From assembly GCA_020720325.1 (NCBI GenBank), contig DYOW01000012.1, positions 1 to 40,648 on the forward strand: a stretch of DNA of 40,648 nucleotides, read 5' to 3'. A program made the position numbers and the translations under genes. Positions 1-9,043 of the stretch are shown here, piece after piece. The DNA comes from Desulfobulbus propionicus. Its GTDB lineage: Bacteria; Desulfobacterota; Dissulfuribacteria; Dissulfuribacterales; DYOW01. Each line of letters begins with the position of its first letter. Within the stretch, counting starts at the first letter, position 1. The notes below the pieces were generated by a model that made no database searches, was not told the origin of the DNA, and worked only from the letters and a program-made list of their open reading frames with translations.

Positions 1-207
1 GTTATATATATTCATTGTGTTTATAGCGCCAAATTGGTAGAATATACACAATTGTATAAATTTAACTTATATTGCAATAAGTTAATTTTATTCTAAAAAT
101 TACAATTTTATAAAAATTTTGTTGGATTAAAATATAAAAATCAGAAAATTATATAATTATATCGTAATTTTTTTGTCTGAATCACGGAAAAAATCCATTC
201 ACCCTAA

Positions 208-230
208 CCCTCTCCCACAAGGGGAGAGGG
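208..230. repeat. Palindromic intergenic repeat (CCCTCTCCC-ACAAG-GGGAGAGGG)
   Basis: Perfect 9-bp inverted repeat 208-216/222-230, preceded by CACCCTAA, in noncoding DNA. Confidence 0.75.
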
Positions 231-324
231 AAGCCATTTAATTGAGTTAATTCTTTAATTCCAAAAATTTAAGTTCAGACATTCCTTCTTTTTCCATGTA
301 ATCCTGTGATCGGCATTTCAGCAT

Positions 325-390
325 ACTTCGGAAGGCTCAGTAACCACGCTCACTGAGCCTGTGGTCATTGAGCGTGAATCCGTGTGATTC
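325..390. repeat. Compound inverted-repeat element with overlapping hairpins
   Basis: AGGCTCAGT (333-341)/ACTGAGCCT (352-360) and CACGCTCA (345-352)/TGAGCGTG (369-376) are complementary arms that overlap each other. Confidence 0.7.
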
Positions 391-430
391 AGACAATTAC
401 AAATGTCTTTACTTTATGAAGTTCTTATTA

Positions 431-1258
431 TTAAAGGTCAAAGGAATCGTCCTCCATCATTTTTTCCATAGTTTTCTGGCTTTTTCTTAATCTTTCTATG
501 GCTATTGTAACTTTTACAATTTCATCCCCCACATCTTTTTCCTCCATATCACCAACTCCAAGGTCAACGTCAAGATTACCCAGGCTCATTTCTTTAACTT
601 TTTCAGCAAGGAAATTTAAGGGGTTTAATATTTCAAAGCGCACAAGACCGTACATTGAAATAATGGATATAATAAAGGCAATAATATTCCATGGGGTTAC
701 AAAGTCCAGAAAGATTTCTTCAAAATTCTGACCTATTACTCTTATTGTTAAAGAGCCTGATATTTCTCCTTCTTTAAGAAAACCCGAAGCGCCCATTTTA
801 TTGTGGCACGCAACACAAGATTTATTGGTGACAATTGGTCTTTTGTAAGAAAGAGTATTATCTTCAATAGTCCATGAGGGTTCAAGAGCGGAAAACTCAC
901 GGGCGGCTTCATCTCCAAAATTAATAATGATTTCAGAATTTTTATAAAAGAATGAAGCAATAATTTTAGAAAACTCAGGATCATGTATCCTGTATAATTT
1001 TAAGTTATCTTTTTCATTTTGTGATAAGGTGATAACTCTCGTTTTTGAAGGATTTTCAAGCCAGATTCCCTGTGCTTCTTTGGAGAAAAGGAAAATATTG
1101 TCTATTCCTGCTGAAAGCGCCTCAGCCTGCGCAAGAAGTTCTGTTGTCTGGGCTTTAGCAAGGATTAGACGCACACCAATTGCTGATAAAAATACTATGA
1201 GGAGAAAAAAGAAAGTGACTTTATACTTTAAGCTTATCTTTTTCAGTTTTAATTGCAT
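431..1258 (-). CDS. Membrane sensor with DUF3365 (Tll0287-like) c-heme domain and HAMP domain
   Basis: N-terminal TM, CVACHNKMG (CxxCH) motif, second TM, then HAMP-like 'LNPLNFLAEKVKEMSLGNLDVDL'; no further output domain. Confidence 0.8.
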   Translation of the reverse strand: MQLKLKKISLKYKVTFFFLLIVFLSAIGVRLILAKAQTTELLAQAEALSAGIDNIFLFSKEAQGIWLENPSKTRVITLSQNEKDNLKLYRIHDPEFSKIIASFFYKNSEIIINFGDEAAREFSALEPSWTIEDNTLSYKRPIVTNKSCVACHNKMGASGFLKEGEISGSLTIRVIGQNFEEIFLDFVTPWNIIAFIISIISMYGLVRFEILNPLNFLAEKVKEMSLGNLDVDLGVGDMEEKDVGDEIVKVTIAIERLRKSQKTMEKMMEDDSFDL

Positions 1259-1270
1259 TTGTATCTCCTA

Positions 1271-1885
1271 TTAATAATAATTTCGCAATAACTCTTTTAT
1301 ATTTTTCATGATCTTAGATCGCAGATGAATGTCAATAATCTCATTTTCAATCATTTTATCAAAAGTTTCAAGCTTTGAACGGTAGATTCCCTCAGAAGTT
1401 GCATTAGAGAGCTTTAAAGCCTTTTTTACCATTAATTTTGCTGCAGGCCCGTAATGCCTTGATAACACATCCACTACAGGATGAAAAATAGACAAGGGCA
1501 GCAAGACAGAGCTGGTCTCAGGCTTTTCAACATATTGTGTGGTTTCAATTATTTGGGATTCAATCTTTTTTAATAAATCCCTTACTGCAAAACAGGAAAA
1601 AGCGCTGGGTTTTGATGTGTTTAATATGAGATAAATCTGTTTTGGAGGCAGCGCCTTTAAATAAAGGGTTCCCATTTCAAAAAAAATTATAATTTCGTTT
1701 TTTTTGCGATAAATATTATCGGATAGAGCAGATAGGGAATCATTTATAATTTTTATTACTTTTTCAAAGTCATGGAAAGAGTCGTGTTTTTGGGATGATT
1801 GAATTATTTTGCCGTTTTCATCAGCTATGAAAATAGCAACGAGTTCATCTATGTTGGAAATAATAGGGTATAAATTATCTATCAT
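1271..1885 (-). CDS. Roadblock/LC7-like regulatory protein with C-terminal helical domain
   Basis: 'LVAIFIADENGKIIQSS' roadblock-like start; 4-bp overlap with upstream gene. Confidence 0.5.
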   Translation of the reverse strand: MIDNLYPIISNIDELVAIFIADENGKIIQSSQKHDSFHDFEKVIKIINDSLSALSDNIYRKKNEIIIFFEMGTLYLKALPPKQIYLILNTSKPSAFSCFAVRDLLKKIESQIIETTQYVEKPETSSVLLPLSIFHPVVDVLSRHYGPAAKLMVKKALKLSNATSEGIYRSKLETFDKMIENEIIDIHLRSKIMKNIKELLRNYY

Positions 1886-2850
1886 AATTCAAGGAGTTTT
1901 GTGCAGTTTGACATAAGATCACATCTCGATTCACCTTTTAAACACATTCTGTCAAAGAGTTTGTTTGAAACAGCCAAAAATTCTCCCTCCGTTGAAATGG
2001 CAAGCGCATTAATTCTGCCCATGTTTAATAGTGAGGTTGTCCGTAATAATTTGGGAAAGACTATATTGTTTAAGTCTGACAGGATTTTTTTATCTTGTGG
2101 ATCTGTTATTTCTTTTAATCTTCCCTCTTCGGAAAATATAGCGGCAGAACTTATGCAGTCTATTTTATCCTGTATATTTTTTATACTTAAAGTTTGTGAC
2201 TGGTCGGTTGAATCGGAAAAAGAAGTTGGTCCCTGCTTGTCATCTCTATATTTTAAGGTGTTTAAGATAATATCAACAGCGCCGCTTATATTGGAAAATT
2301 CAGGGGCGCAAAAGGTTTCCCTTACATCAAAATATCCTGATTTAAGGGTAAGCAAAAAGGATATTGCATTGATCCCGCTGTGTGAATCTTTACCCTGATA
2401 TTCTGCATAAATCAGGTCATCATTATCTAAAAAAATACATCCCCTGCCGGAATGCTTAAAAATTCTTAATCTTTTTCTGTTTGGGATCATTTTTATTGTG
2501 TTTAATATCTCGGCTACAGAATGATTAGATAATTCTCCACTCATGATAGGAGGGTCAATCATGGAAAGTATATGTTTTATCTCAAGTTCCTTTGCAGTAT
2601 ATCTTATAAGATCAGCGCTGTTATAAAGCAAGATGTTTGTATTTAAGATGTTTTCATCTATCAGGATTAAAGGAGGATATTTAAAGATATCATTTGGAGG
2701 AACACTGGATGCCACCACAAGATCAAAGTTATTGACATTAGAAGGGAAGTAAGAAATTGATTCAATTTGAATCAAAGGGATTGAGGTTTGAAACCATAAT
2801 TTGCAAGGCTCAAAGCTATTTTTAGGGTCAACAAAAAGGATTTTTTTCAT
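1882..2850 (-). CDS. DUF4388 (PatA N-term-like) domain protein with receiver-like N-terminus and roadblock-like C-terminus
   Basis: 'MSGELSNHSVAEILNTIKMIPNRKRLRIFKHSGRGCIFLDNDDLIYAEYQGKDSHSGINAISFLLTLKSGYFDV' is typical of DUF4388. Confidence 0.65.
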   Translation of the reverse strand: MKKILFVDPKNSFEPCKLWFQTSIPLIQIESISYFPSNVNNFDLVVASSVPPNDIFKYPPLILIDENILNTNILLYNSADLIRYTAKELEIKHILSMIDPPIMSGELSNHSVAEILNTIKMIPNRKRLRIFKHSGRGCIFLDNDDLIYAEYQGKDSHSGINAISFLLTLKSGYFDVRETFCAPEFSNISGAVDIILNTLKYRDDKQGPTSFSDSTDQSQTLSIKNIQDKIDCISSAAIFSEEGRLKEITDPQDKKILSDLNNIVFPKLLRTTSLLNMGRINALAISTEGEFLAVSNKLFDRMCLKGESRCDLMSNCTKLLEL

Positions 2851-3141
2851 TTTTAATTACATTATCCCCTAAAAAATTTATTTTTTAAATTTATAACGAT
2901 ATTTTTAACACAGATTTTTAAAAAATGTAATATAAATTTTGATTTTTTTTATTTTTTTATGCAATTATTTTTGCATTATAATGTATGTTATCTTATTCGG
3001 CAGACAGCATAGAATAAATGATTTTTTAACAAATGCTCCTTGCTGGTGTTAATGTCCTTGACAAAGAAAAGATGTGTGACGATAATTTTATTTATCTGAA
3101 GATTAAATTTTTTTTATTAATTTAAAATATCCGGAAAATAA

Positions 3142-4182
3142 GTGTTTACTGTAAATTTATCTCAAAAAAATCAAAGTTTTTTCAATGAAATCAATATTCC
3201 TTGTTTTTTACATTCTGATGATATTATTGTTGCCTATAATGACGATGTCCTCAGACTTCTTGGGTTTAACAGGGATGATGAAATTAAGGGAAGGCATATT
3301 GGTGAATTTTTATTACCCTGGACTAATTCCAATGAGATAAAGAAAAATTGTATTAAAAAATTTATAGCAAGGACAAAAACTGGAAAACACATAGATGTGG
3401 AGGTTGTGACATTACCTTTTTGTCAGGAAAATAAAGATGATTTTATTTTCCAGTCAATAATAAAGGATATCTCACACCAGAGAGACTGGGAAGAAAGAAA
3501 TCTTCAGGCAGAAAGACTTACAGCAATGGGAAAGCTTGCAGGTGAAATTGCGCATGAGCTTAATAATCCTTTGGGAGGCATTCTCCTTTATGCTAACCTA
3601 ATTAAAGAAGACCTAAAGGAAAATTCCTTTGCGTCAGTAAATCTTGACAAAATTGTAAAACTTGCGACAAGATGCAAGATTATTGCAAAGGGACTCTTAA
3701 ATTTTGGAAAATCATCATCAACCCAGTTTGTATCAATGGATATTAATCAGGTGATTATTGAGGTATTTTCTTTTCTTGAAAATCATCTTCTTTTTAAGGA
3801 TATTGATGTAAAATTTTTTTTTGATAATAATATTCCCCATTTTATGGGGGATAAAGGCGGAATAGAGCAGGTGATGTTAAATCTTATAATAAATGCAGGC
3901 GAGGCATTGGCAGGTTCAGGAACGCTTATAATAGAAACATTATTTGAAGAAGAAAAAAAGGGTATAACTATAAAGATAAAAGACACCGGTTTTGGAATAT
4001 CTAAGGAGATAAAAAACAGGATTTTTGAGCCTTTTTTTACTACAAAACAGGGCACAAAAGGAACAGGGCTTGGGCTTTCCATTACTCTTGGCATCATCCA
4101 GAGGCATAACGGCAAGATTGATGTCTACAGCGAGCCTGGAAAAGGAACTTGTTTTGAAATTTTTTTGCCGTTAAATCATTAA
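3142..4182 (+). CDS. PAS-domain sensor histidine kinase (NtrB-like)
   Basis: H-box 'GKLAGEIAHELNNPLGGI', N-box 'VMLNLIINAGEAL', G boxes 'DTGFGI', 'GTGLGLSI'. Confidence 0.93.
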   Translation: MFTVNLSQKNQSFFNEINIPCFLHSDDIIVAYNDDVLRLLGFNRDDEIKGRHIGEFLLPWTNSNEIKKNCIKKFIARTKTGKHIDVEVVTLPFCQENKDDFIFQSIIKDISHQRDWEERNLQAERLTAMGKLAGEIAHELNNPLGGILLYANLIKEDLKENSFASVNLDKIVKLATRCKIIAKGLLNFGKSSSTQFVSMDINQVIIEVFSFLENHLLFKDIDVKFFFDNNIPHFMGDKGGIEQVMLNLIINAGEALAGSGTLIIETLFEEEKKGITIKIKDTGFGISKEIKNRIFEPFFTTKQGTKGTGLGLSITLGIIQRHNGKIDVYSEPGKGTCFEIFLPLNH

Positions 4183-4202
4183 TAAAGTTTTAAGTTAAAC
4201 AA

Positions 4203-4277
4203 AGTGTTAAGTTTTAAGAAATGAAAAAAAATTAAAATTGTATTATTCTTCTAAGTTATTGCTTACAACTTAACATT
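4203..4277. repeat. Imperfect inverted repeat between kinase and regulator genes
   Basis: GTTAAGTTTTAAG (4206-4218) vs CTTACAACTTAAC (4262-4274), 12/13 complementary. Confidence 0.55.
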
Positions 4278-4297
4278 AATACAATAAAGGTAATATA

Positions 4298-5698
4298 ATG
4301 CAGGGAAATATTCTTATTATTGACGATGACACTGGCATTAGAGACGGTTCATCAATTGTGTTAAAGAGGCAGGGATTCGAGGTTTATGAGGCTGCGACCG
4401 GGGAAGAGGCCTCACATTTATTGCAGGAATATGATTTTGATCTGATACTTCTTGATTTGAAGCTTCCAGATGTAAATGGTTTGGACTTCTTAAAACAGAT
4501 TCGTGAAACCGACCAGATTGTCTCTGTTATTATAATAACAGCTTTTGGAACAGTGCAAAATGCGGTTGAGGCAATGAGGCTTGGGGCTAATGATTTTCTT
4601 TCAAAACCTTTTGAGCCGGAAGAACTGAGACTTACTGTTAACAGAAACATAAAAACAAGAAAAATAACCCTTGAAAATATATACCTCAAAGAAGAATTAA
4701 AAAAGCGAGAGGGTGATGTCAAGATAATAGGTAGGGGAAATGCAATAATACAATGCCTTTCACAGGCAGAGAAAATTGCGCCAACTGACACCACCGTTCT
4801 TGTAACAGGTGAAAGCGGCACAGGAAAAGGCCTTATGGCAAGATATATCCACGAAAAAAGTCTGAGGCATTCAAAATCCTTTGTTTCAGTTGATTGCGCC
4901 ACCCTTGTTCCATCTCTTTTTGAAAGCGAGCTTTTTGGACATCTTAAGGGTTCTTTTACAGGCGCAACCTCAAATAGAACCGGAAAATTTGAAATAGCAA
5001 GCGGAGGCACGCTTTTTCTTGATGAAATAGGTAATGTGAGCATGGAACTTCAGGCCAAGCTTCTTAAGGCAGTTGAGGAAAAGATTATTTATAAGGTAGG
5101 AGGGGCAAACCCCATAAAGGTTGACACACGAATTATTGCCGCAACCAACAAAGACCTTAAAGAACTTGTCAAAACAGGGCAGTTTCGTGAAGACCTTTAT
5201 TTCAGGCTTAATGTTGTATCAATTGTTGTTCCACCTTTAAGGGAGAGAAAAGAAGACTTAAAGCTTCTTATTGAGTATTTTCTTGTGAAATTTTCCCAGA
5301 AGTATAACAAAAAAGGACTTTATATCTCATCTGATGCAATGGAATTTTTAAGTGATTATGATTGGCCCGGAAATATCAGAGAGCTTGAAAACATGATGGA
5401 AAGGCTTACAATCTTTGCAAGGGAAAATGTTATTAAGCTTGAAGATATTGATCTTTCAGGCGCAACCTTCTGGATAAAAAAAGATAATAAAAAAGAGGAG
5501 ATTCAAGATGACGAACATTTTGAAAAAAAACAGCAGCCCTTTGAGACCTTTGATTTAATGCCCCTTGATGAGATAGAAAAAATTTATGTATTAAAGGTCC
5601 TTGAAGATGTTCATGACAATAAAACCGAAGCCTCCCAGATACTTGGCATTGACAGAAAGACCCTTGGCGCAAAACTTAAAAAATGGGGTATTAAATAA
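4298..5698 (+). CDS. Sigma-54-dependent response regulator (NtrC family)
   Basis: REC domain, 'GESGTGKGLMARYIH', 'ESELFGHLKGSFTGA', 'GTLFLDEIGN', Fis-type HTH C-terminus. Confidence 0.96.
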   Translation: MQGNILIIDDDTGIRDGSSIVLKRQGFEVYEAATGEEASHLLQEYDFDLILLDLKLPDVNGLDFLKQIRETDQIVSVIIITAFGTVQNAVEAMRLGANDFLSKPFEPEELRLTVNRNIKTRKITLENIYLKEELKKREGDVKIIGRGNAIIQCLSQAEKIAPTDTTVLVTGESGTGKGLMARYIHEKSLRHSKSFVSVDCATLVPSLFESELFGHLKGSFTGATSNRTGKFEIASGGTLFLDEIGNVSMELQAKLLKAVEEKIIYKVGGANPIKVDTRIIAATNKDLKELVKTGQFREDLYFRLNVVSIVVPPLRERKEDLKLLIEYFLVKFSQKYNKKGLYISSDAMEFLSDYDWPGNIRELENMMERLTIFARENVIKLEDIDLSGATFWIKKDNKKEEIQDDEHFEKKQQPFETFDLMPLDEIEKIYVLKVLEDVHDNKTEASQILGIDRKTLGAKLKKWGIK

Positions 5699-5703
5699 AA
5701 AAT

Positions 5704-6114
5704 TTGTCTTTAGCAATTATTTTAGCTGATTTAATCCTAATATTTCATTTTATAATTGTTATTTTTAATATTTCAGGGCTTCTTGCAATTTGGACTGGTT
5801 ATTTTTTCAAATGGAAGTGGATAAGAAATCCTTTTTTCCGCTATATCCATCTTGTTATGATTGGTTTTGTCACCCTGAATGCTGCGCTTGGAAAATATTG
5901 CCCTCTGACATCATGGGAAGTCCAATTGAGGAAGGCAGGAGGTCAGGAAGCGCATGGTCAGTCCTTTATCCAATATTGGGTAGGCCGTTTATTATATGTT
6001 GATGTTAATTTAGACACATTAAGTCTAATTTATTTTATATTTTTGATTGTGGTGATTGTGACTTTTTTTGTAATTAAGCCTGAAAAGATAAAGACATTAG
6101 AAAAAATTAAGTAA
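5704..6114 (+). CDS. DUF2784 family membrane protein (TTG start)
   Basis: 'LNAALGKYCPLTSWEVQLR' motif, multiple TM segments. Confidence 0.75.
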   Translation: MSLAIILADLILIFHFIIVIFNISGLLAIWTGYFFKWKWIRNPFFRYIHLVMIGFVTLNAALGKYCPLTSWEVQLRKAGGQEAHGQSFIQYWVGRLLYVDVNLDTLSLIYFIFLIVVIVTFFVIKPEKIKTLEKIK

Positions 6115-6186
6115 AGGAAATCTCTGAAAATAGCCCTAAAACAAATCAGACAATTACTTATTTAAAATTTTTGAATTGCAGAAATA

Positions 6187-7284
6187 TTAAAACCTTATTT
6201 TTTTGTAATTAAAAATTCCAAAGAATATTAATGATAAGTGGATGGATAAAAACGGAATTAATGAGAAAATTTTCCCTGATCTTCCGATATTAATGCTGAA
6301 TTTCCATATTGCCCATGCAAAAGTGGCAATAATAATACCTTTTGCCATTGTCAGCACAATCGCATCTTTTCTTGCAGGAACAATTAGAGGCAAAAGGGCA
6401 AAACAAAGAGTAAGGGATAAGAAAGGAAATAAAAGTTTGTTAAAAAAAACTGTTTCAGCTTCATTATTAATAAATCCGGAATCCCTTGATTTTAATATGC
6501 TTGAAACAAGTGATTTTAATCCAAGCTCTGAGACTGGATTTCTTAATGCAATAAAATCTTTGGGTTTTTCTTTAATAGTAATATTTTTTTCACTGTATCT
6601 GGTTAGGGAAGAAAAATTCCCATCAGATTCCTGATTACTGCTCATAATTTTTATTTCAAACAAATCCGATGCCTTCCATGCATTTCCTTTAATATTTGAG
6701 AGTTCTTTAATGGAAAAAACATCTGTGGTGGTATTGTTGTCGTCAGTATTAAAAATTATCAGATTATTTATTTTTTTTGCGTTTGGAGATATTCTTTCAG
6801 CAATCCATATCTGGTTATCACCTTTATAAAAAAGTAAATCACCCTGAAGAACACCTTTTTTTTCCTTTTTATTTAATTTTTCATACCAAACTTCACTGAC
6901 TTTTTTGTTTGCCTTTGGAACAACCGCAAAATCAAAAAAAATAGAGGTAAACGACAAAAAAATTGCCAATAAAATAAAAACCGAAATTATGGACTGATGT
7001 CTTATGCCAAGGGTTCTTAAAGCAATAAGTTCATTGCTTCTTGAAATAAACAGGAAAAAAATAAGACCACTGAAGATAAAAACAAGGGGATAAATATCAA
7101 TGAATAATGATGGGGAAAGGCTTATAAAATATATAAAAATATCTTTAAAAGAAGCGTTTGCTTTAATAAATTCATCAAGCTTGTCAAAAACCTGAACCAC
7201 AAGAAGTATCGCAAATATACCGAAATATACAGCAAAAAAAATTTCAAAAAATATTGAAACTATAAATTTTGTAATAATTGACAT
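6187..7284 (-). CDS. lptG: LptF/LptG family LPS export permease (LptG-like)
   Basis: N-terminal TM pairs, 'SRSNELIALRTLGI' motif, C-terminal TM helices. Confidence 0.75.
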   Translation of the reverse strand: MSIITKFIVSIFFEIFFAVYFGIFAILLVVQVFDKLDEFIKANASFKDIFIYFISLSPSLFIDIYPLVFIFSGLIFFLFISRSNELIALRTLGIRHQSIISVFILLAIFLSFTSIFFDFAVVPKANKKVSEVWYEKLNKKEKKGVLQGDLLFYKGDNQIWIAERISPNAKKINNLIIFNTDDNNTTTDVFSIKELSNIKGNAWKASDLFEIKIMSSNQESDGNFSSLTRYSEKNITIKEKPKDFIALRNPVSELGLKSLVSSILKSRDSGFINNEAETVFFNKLLFPFLSLTLCFALLPLIVPARKDAIVLTMAKGIIIATFAWAIWKFSINIGRSGKIFSLIPFLSIHLSLIFFGIFNYKKIRF

Positions 7285-7300
7285 AATTTTTTAAAATCTT

Positions 7301-7344
7301 AAAAAGTTTCCATTTATAACCCGTCAAAAATTTTAAAATTTTTG
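7301..7344. repeat. Dispersed intergenic repeat, copy 1
   Basis: AAAAAGTTTCCATTTATAACCCGTCAAAAATTTTAAAATTTTT nearly identical to 36042-36080; includes 20-bp palindrome 7325-7344. Confidence 0.7.
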
Positions 7345-7406
7345 GAAAAGGGTTTTTACAATTTATTCAGAGATTACTATAGGGTTGCTCTAAAAATATA
7401 TATTTT

Positions 7407-7476
7407 GAGATTGCTTAGATATCGCTCGCAATGACTGACATTGTCATTGCGAGGAGCATTGTTGCGAAGCAATTTC
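7407..7476. repeat. MITE/REP-like palindromic element (GTCATTGCGAGG type)
   Basis: GAGATTGCTT...TCGCAATGAC / GTCATTGCGA...GAAGCAATTTC inverted arms. Confidence 0.75.
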
Positions 7477-7591
7477 ATATTTTCTAATCAGAGCTTGCTA
7501 TATTATATTTGATTATAATTAAATTTGCTTTACAATTCTATCACAAATCTTTATTATTTTCAGGATTACTCCCATACTGAGGTATAACATT

Positions 7592-8953
7592 ATGTCAGAA
7601 AATATAAAATGTTTCAAGGCTTATGATATTAGGGGCAGGATGCCCGAAGAACTTAACGAAGAAATTGCCTATAAAACAGGACTTGCTTTTTCAAATTATT
7701 TTTCACCCCAAAAAGTAATACTTGGGATGGATATGCGTCTTTCAAGCCCCATGCTTCTGAAAGCGTTGGCGGAAGGTATAACGGACGGAGGCGCGGATGT
7801 GTATGATATTGGTCTTTGCGGAACTGAGGAGGTGTATTTTTCAACTTTTTTTTATGAAATGCACGGAGGCATCATGGTCACCGCAAGCCATAACCCCGCA
7901 GATTATAATGGCATGAAACTTGTTAGGGAAAATTCAAAGCCAATAAGCGGTGACAGCGGACTTCATAATCTGAGGGCATTAATAGAAAATAATCAATTAA
8001 AAAAATCTGAAAATAAAGGTAAAATCCATAAGCTTTTCCATAAGGAAGAATATATCAGGCATATTTTGGGTTTTGTGGACTTAAAAAATTTATCTCCTTT
8101 AAAAATTGTTGTAAATCCCGGAAACGGAACAGCAGGAGATATAATTGAGCGGCTTGCAAAGCGCCTGCCCGTTAAATTTATAAAAATCAATTTTGAGCCG
8201 GACGGGACATTTCCAAACGGCATACCAAATCCTCTTTTACCGGAAAACAGAAAGGCAACAATGAATGCTGTGCTTAAAAATAATGCTGATCTTGGCATTG
8301 CCTGGGACGGCGACTTTGACAGGTGTTTTCTCTTTGATGAAAAGGGAAATTTTATTGAGGGATATTATCTTGTGGGGCTTTTGGCTGAGGCATTTCTCTC
8401 AAAACAAAAGGGAATTAAGATTATCCATGATCCGAGGCTCACATGGAATACTATTGATATAGTTAGTAAAAATGGGGGCATGCCTGTTATGAGCAAGACC
8501 GGTCATGCCTTTATAAAAGAGAGGATGAGGCTTGAAGATGCAATATACGGCGGTGAAATGAGTTCCCATCATTATTTTAAGGATTTTGCATATTGCGACA
8601 GTGGTATGATTCCGTGGCTTCTGGCTGCTGAGATAATGTCATTAAAAAATAAAAAGTTATCCCAGTTAATTGAGGAAAGAATGAAGCTCTTCCCTGTAAG
8701 CGGTGAAATAAACAGAAAGGTTCGGGATATACAAGAGGCAATTGAAAAGATAAAATTAAACTATCAGGAGCAGTCAAATAATGTTGATTATACTGATGGC
8801 ATAAGCATGGATATGGGAAACTGGCGTTTTAACCTGAGAGGCTCAAATACAGAGCCGCTTTTAAGACTTAATGTGGAATCAAGGGGCAATACAGGATTAA
8901 TGAAAGAAAAAACAGAAGAAATACTTAATCTGATAGGAGAATTTTGTGTCTGA
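7592..8953 (+). CDS. Phosphomannomutase/phosphoglucomutase
   Basis: 'TASHNPADYNGMKLV', 'WDGDFDRCF', 'GGEMSSHHYF', 'LRGSNTEPLLRLNVE'. Confidence 0.95.
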   Translation: MSENIKCFKAYDIRGRMPEELNEEIAYKTGLAFSNYFSPQKVILGMDMRLSSPMLLKALAEGITDGGADVYDIGLCGTEEVYFSTFFYEMHGGIMVTASHNPADYNGMKLVRENSKPISGDSGLHNLRALIENNQLKKSENKGKIHKLFHKEEYIRHILGFVDLKNLSPLKIVVNPGNGTAGDIIERLAKRLPVKFIKINFEPDGTFPNGIPNPLLPENRKATMNAVLKNNADLGIAWDGDFDRCFLFDEKGNFIEGYYLVGLLAEAFLSKQKGIKIIHDPRLTWNTIDIVSKNGGMPVMSKTGHAFIKERMRLEDAIYGGEMSSHHYFKDFAYCDSGMIPWLLAAEIMSLKNKKLSQLIEERMKLFPVSGEINRKVRDIQEAIEKIKLNYQEQSNNVDYTDGISMDMGNWRFNLRGSNTEPLLRLNVESRGNTGLMKEKTEEILNLIGEFCV

Positions 8954-9043
8954 TTTGTTATGAAAAAAGATATTTAATCCCTTTTGCTAAAAATTATAAA
9001 CATAAGACCTTGAAATATTTTTTTTTATTTGTATGCTTTATAA

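Noticed and set aside
1901-2398. 165-aa plus-strand ORF
   Set aside because: Antisense to the DUF4388 protein gene; no independent start signals or domain features.
2851-3141. Possible ncRNA or promoter architecture in the divergent 290-bp gap (TTGACA near 3058, ATGCAA/TTGCAT hairpin)
   Set aside because: Very AT-rich with only weak motifs; spacing to a -10 box is not convincing.
4384-5043. 219-aa minus-strand ORF antisense to the sigma-54 regulator
   Set aside because: Shadow ORF opposite a strongly conserved NtrC-family CDS; low-complexity Ser/Leu composition and no recognisable motifs.
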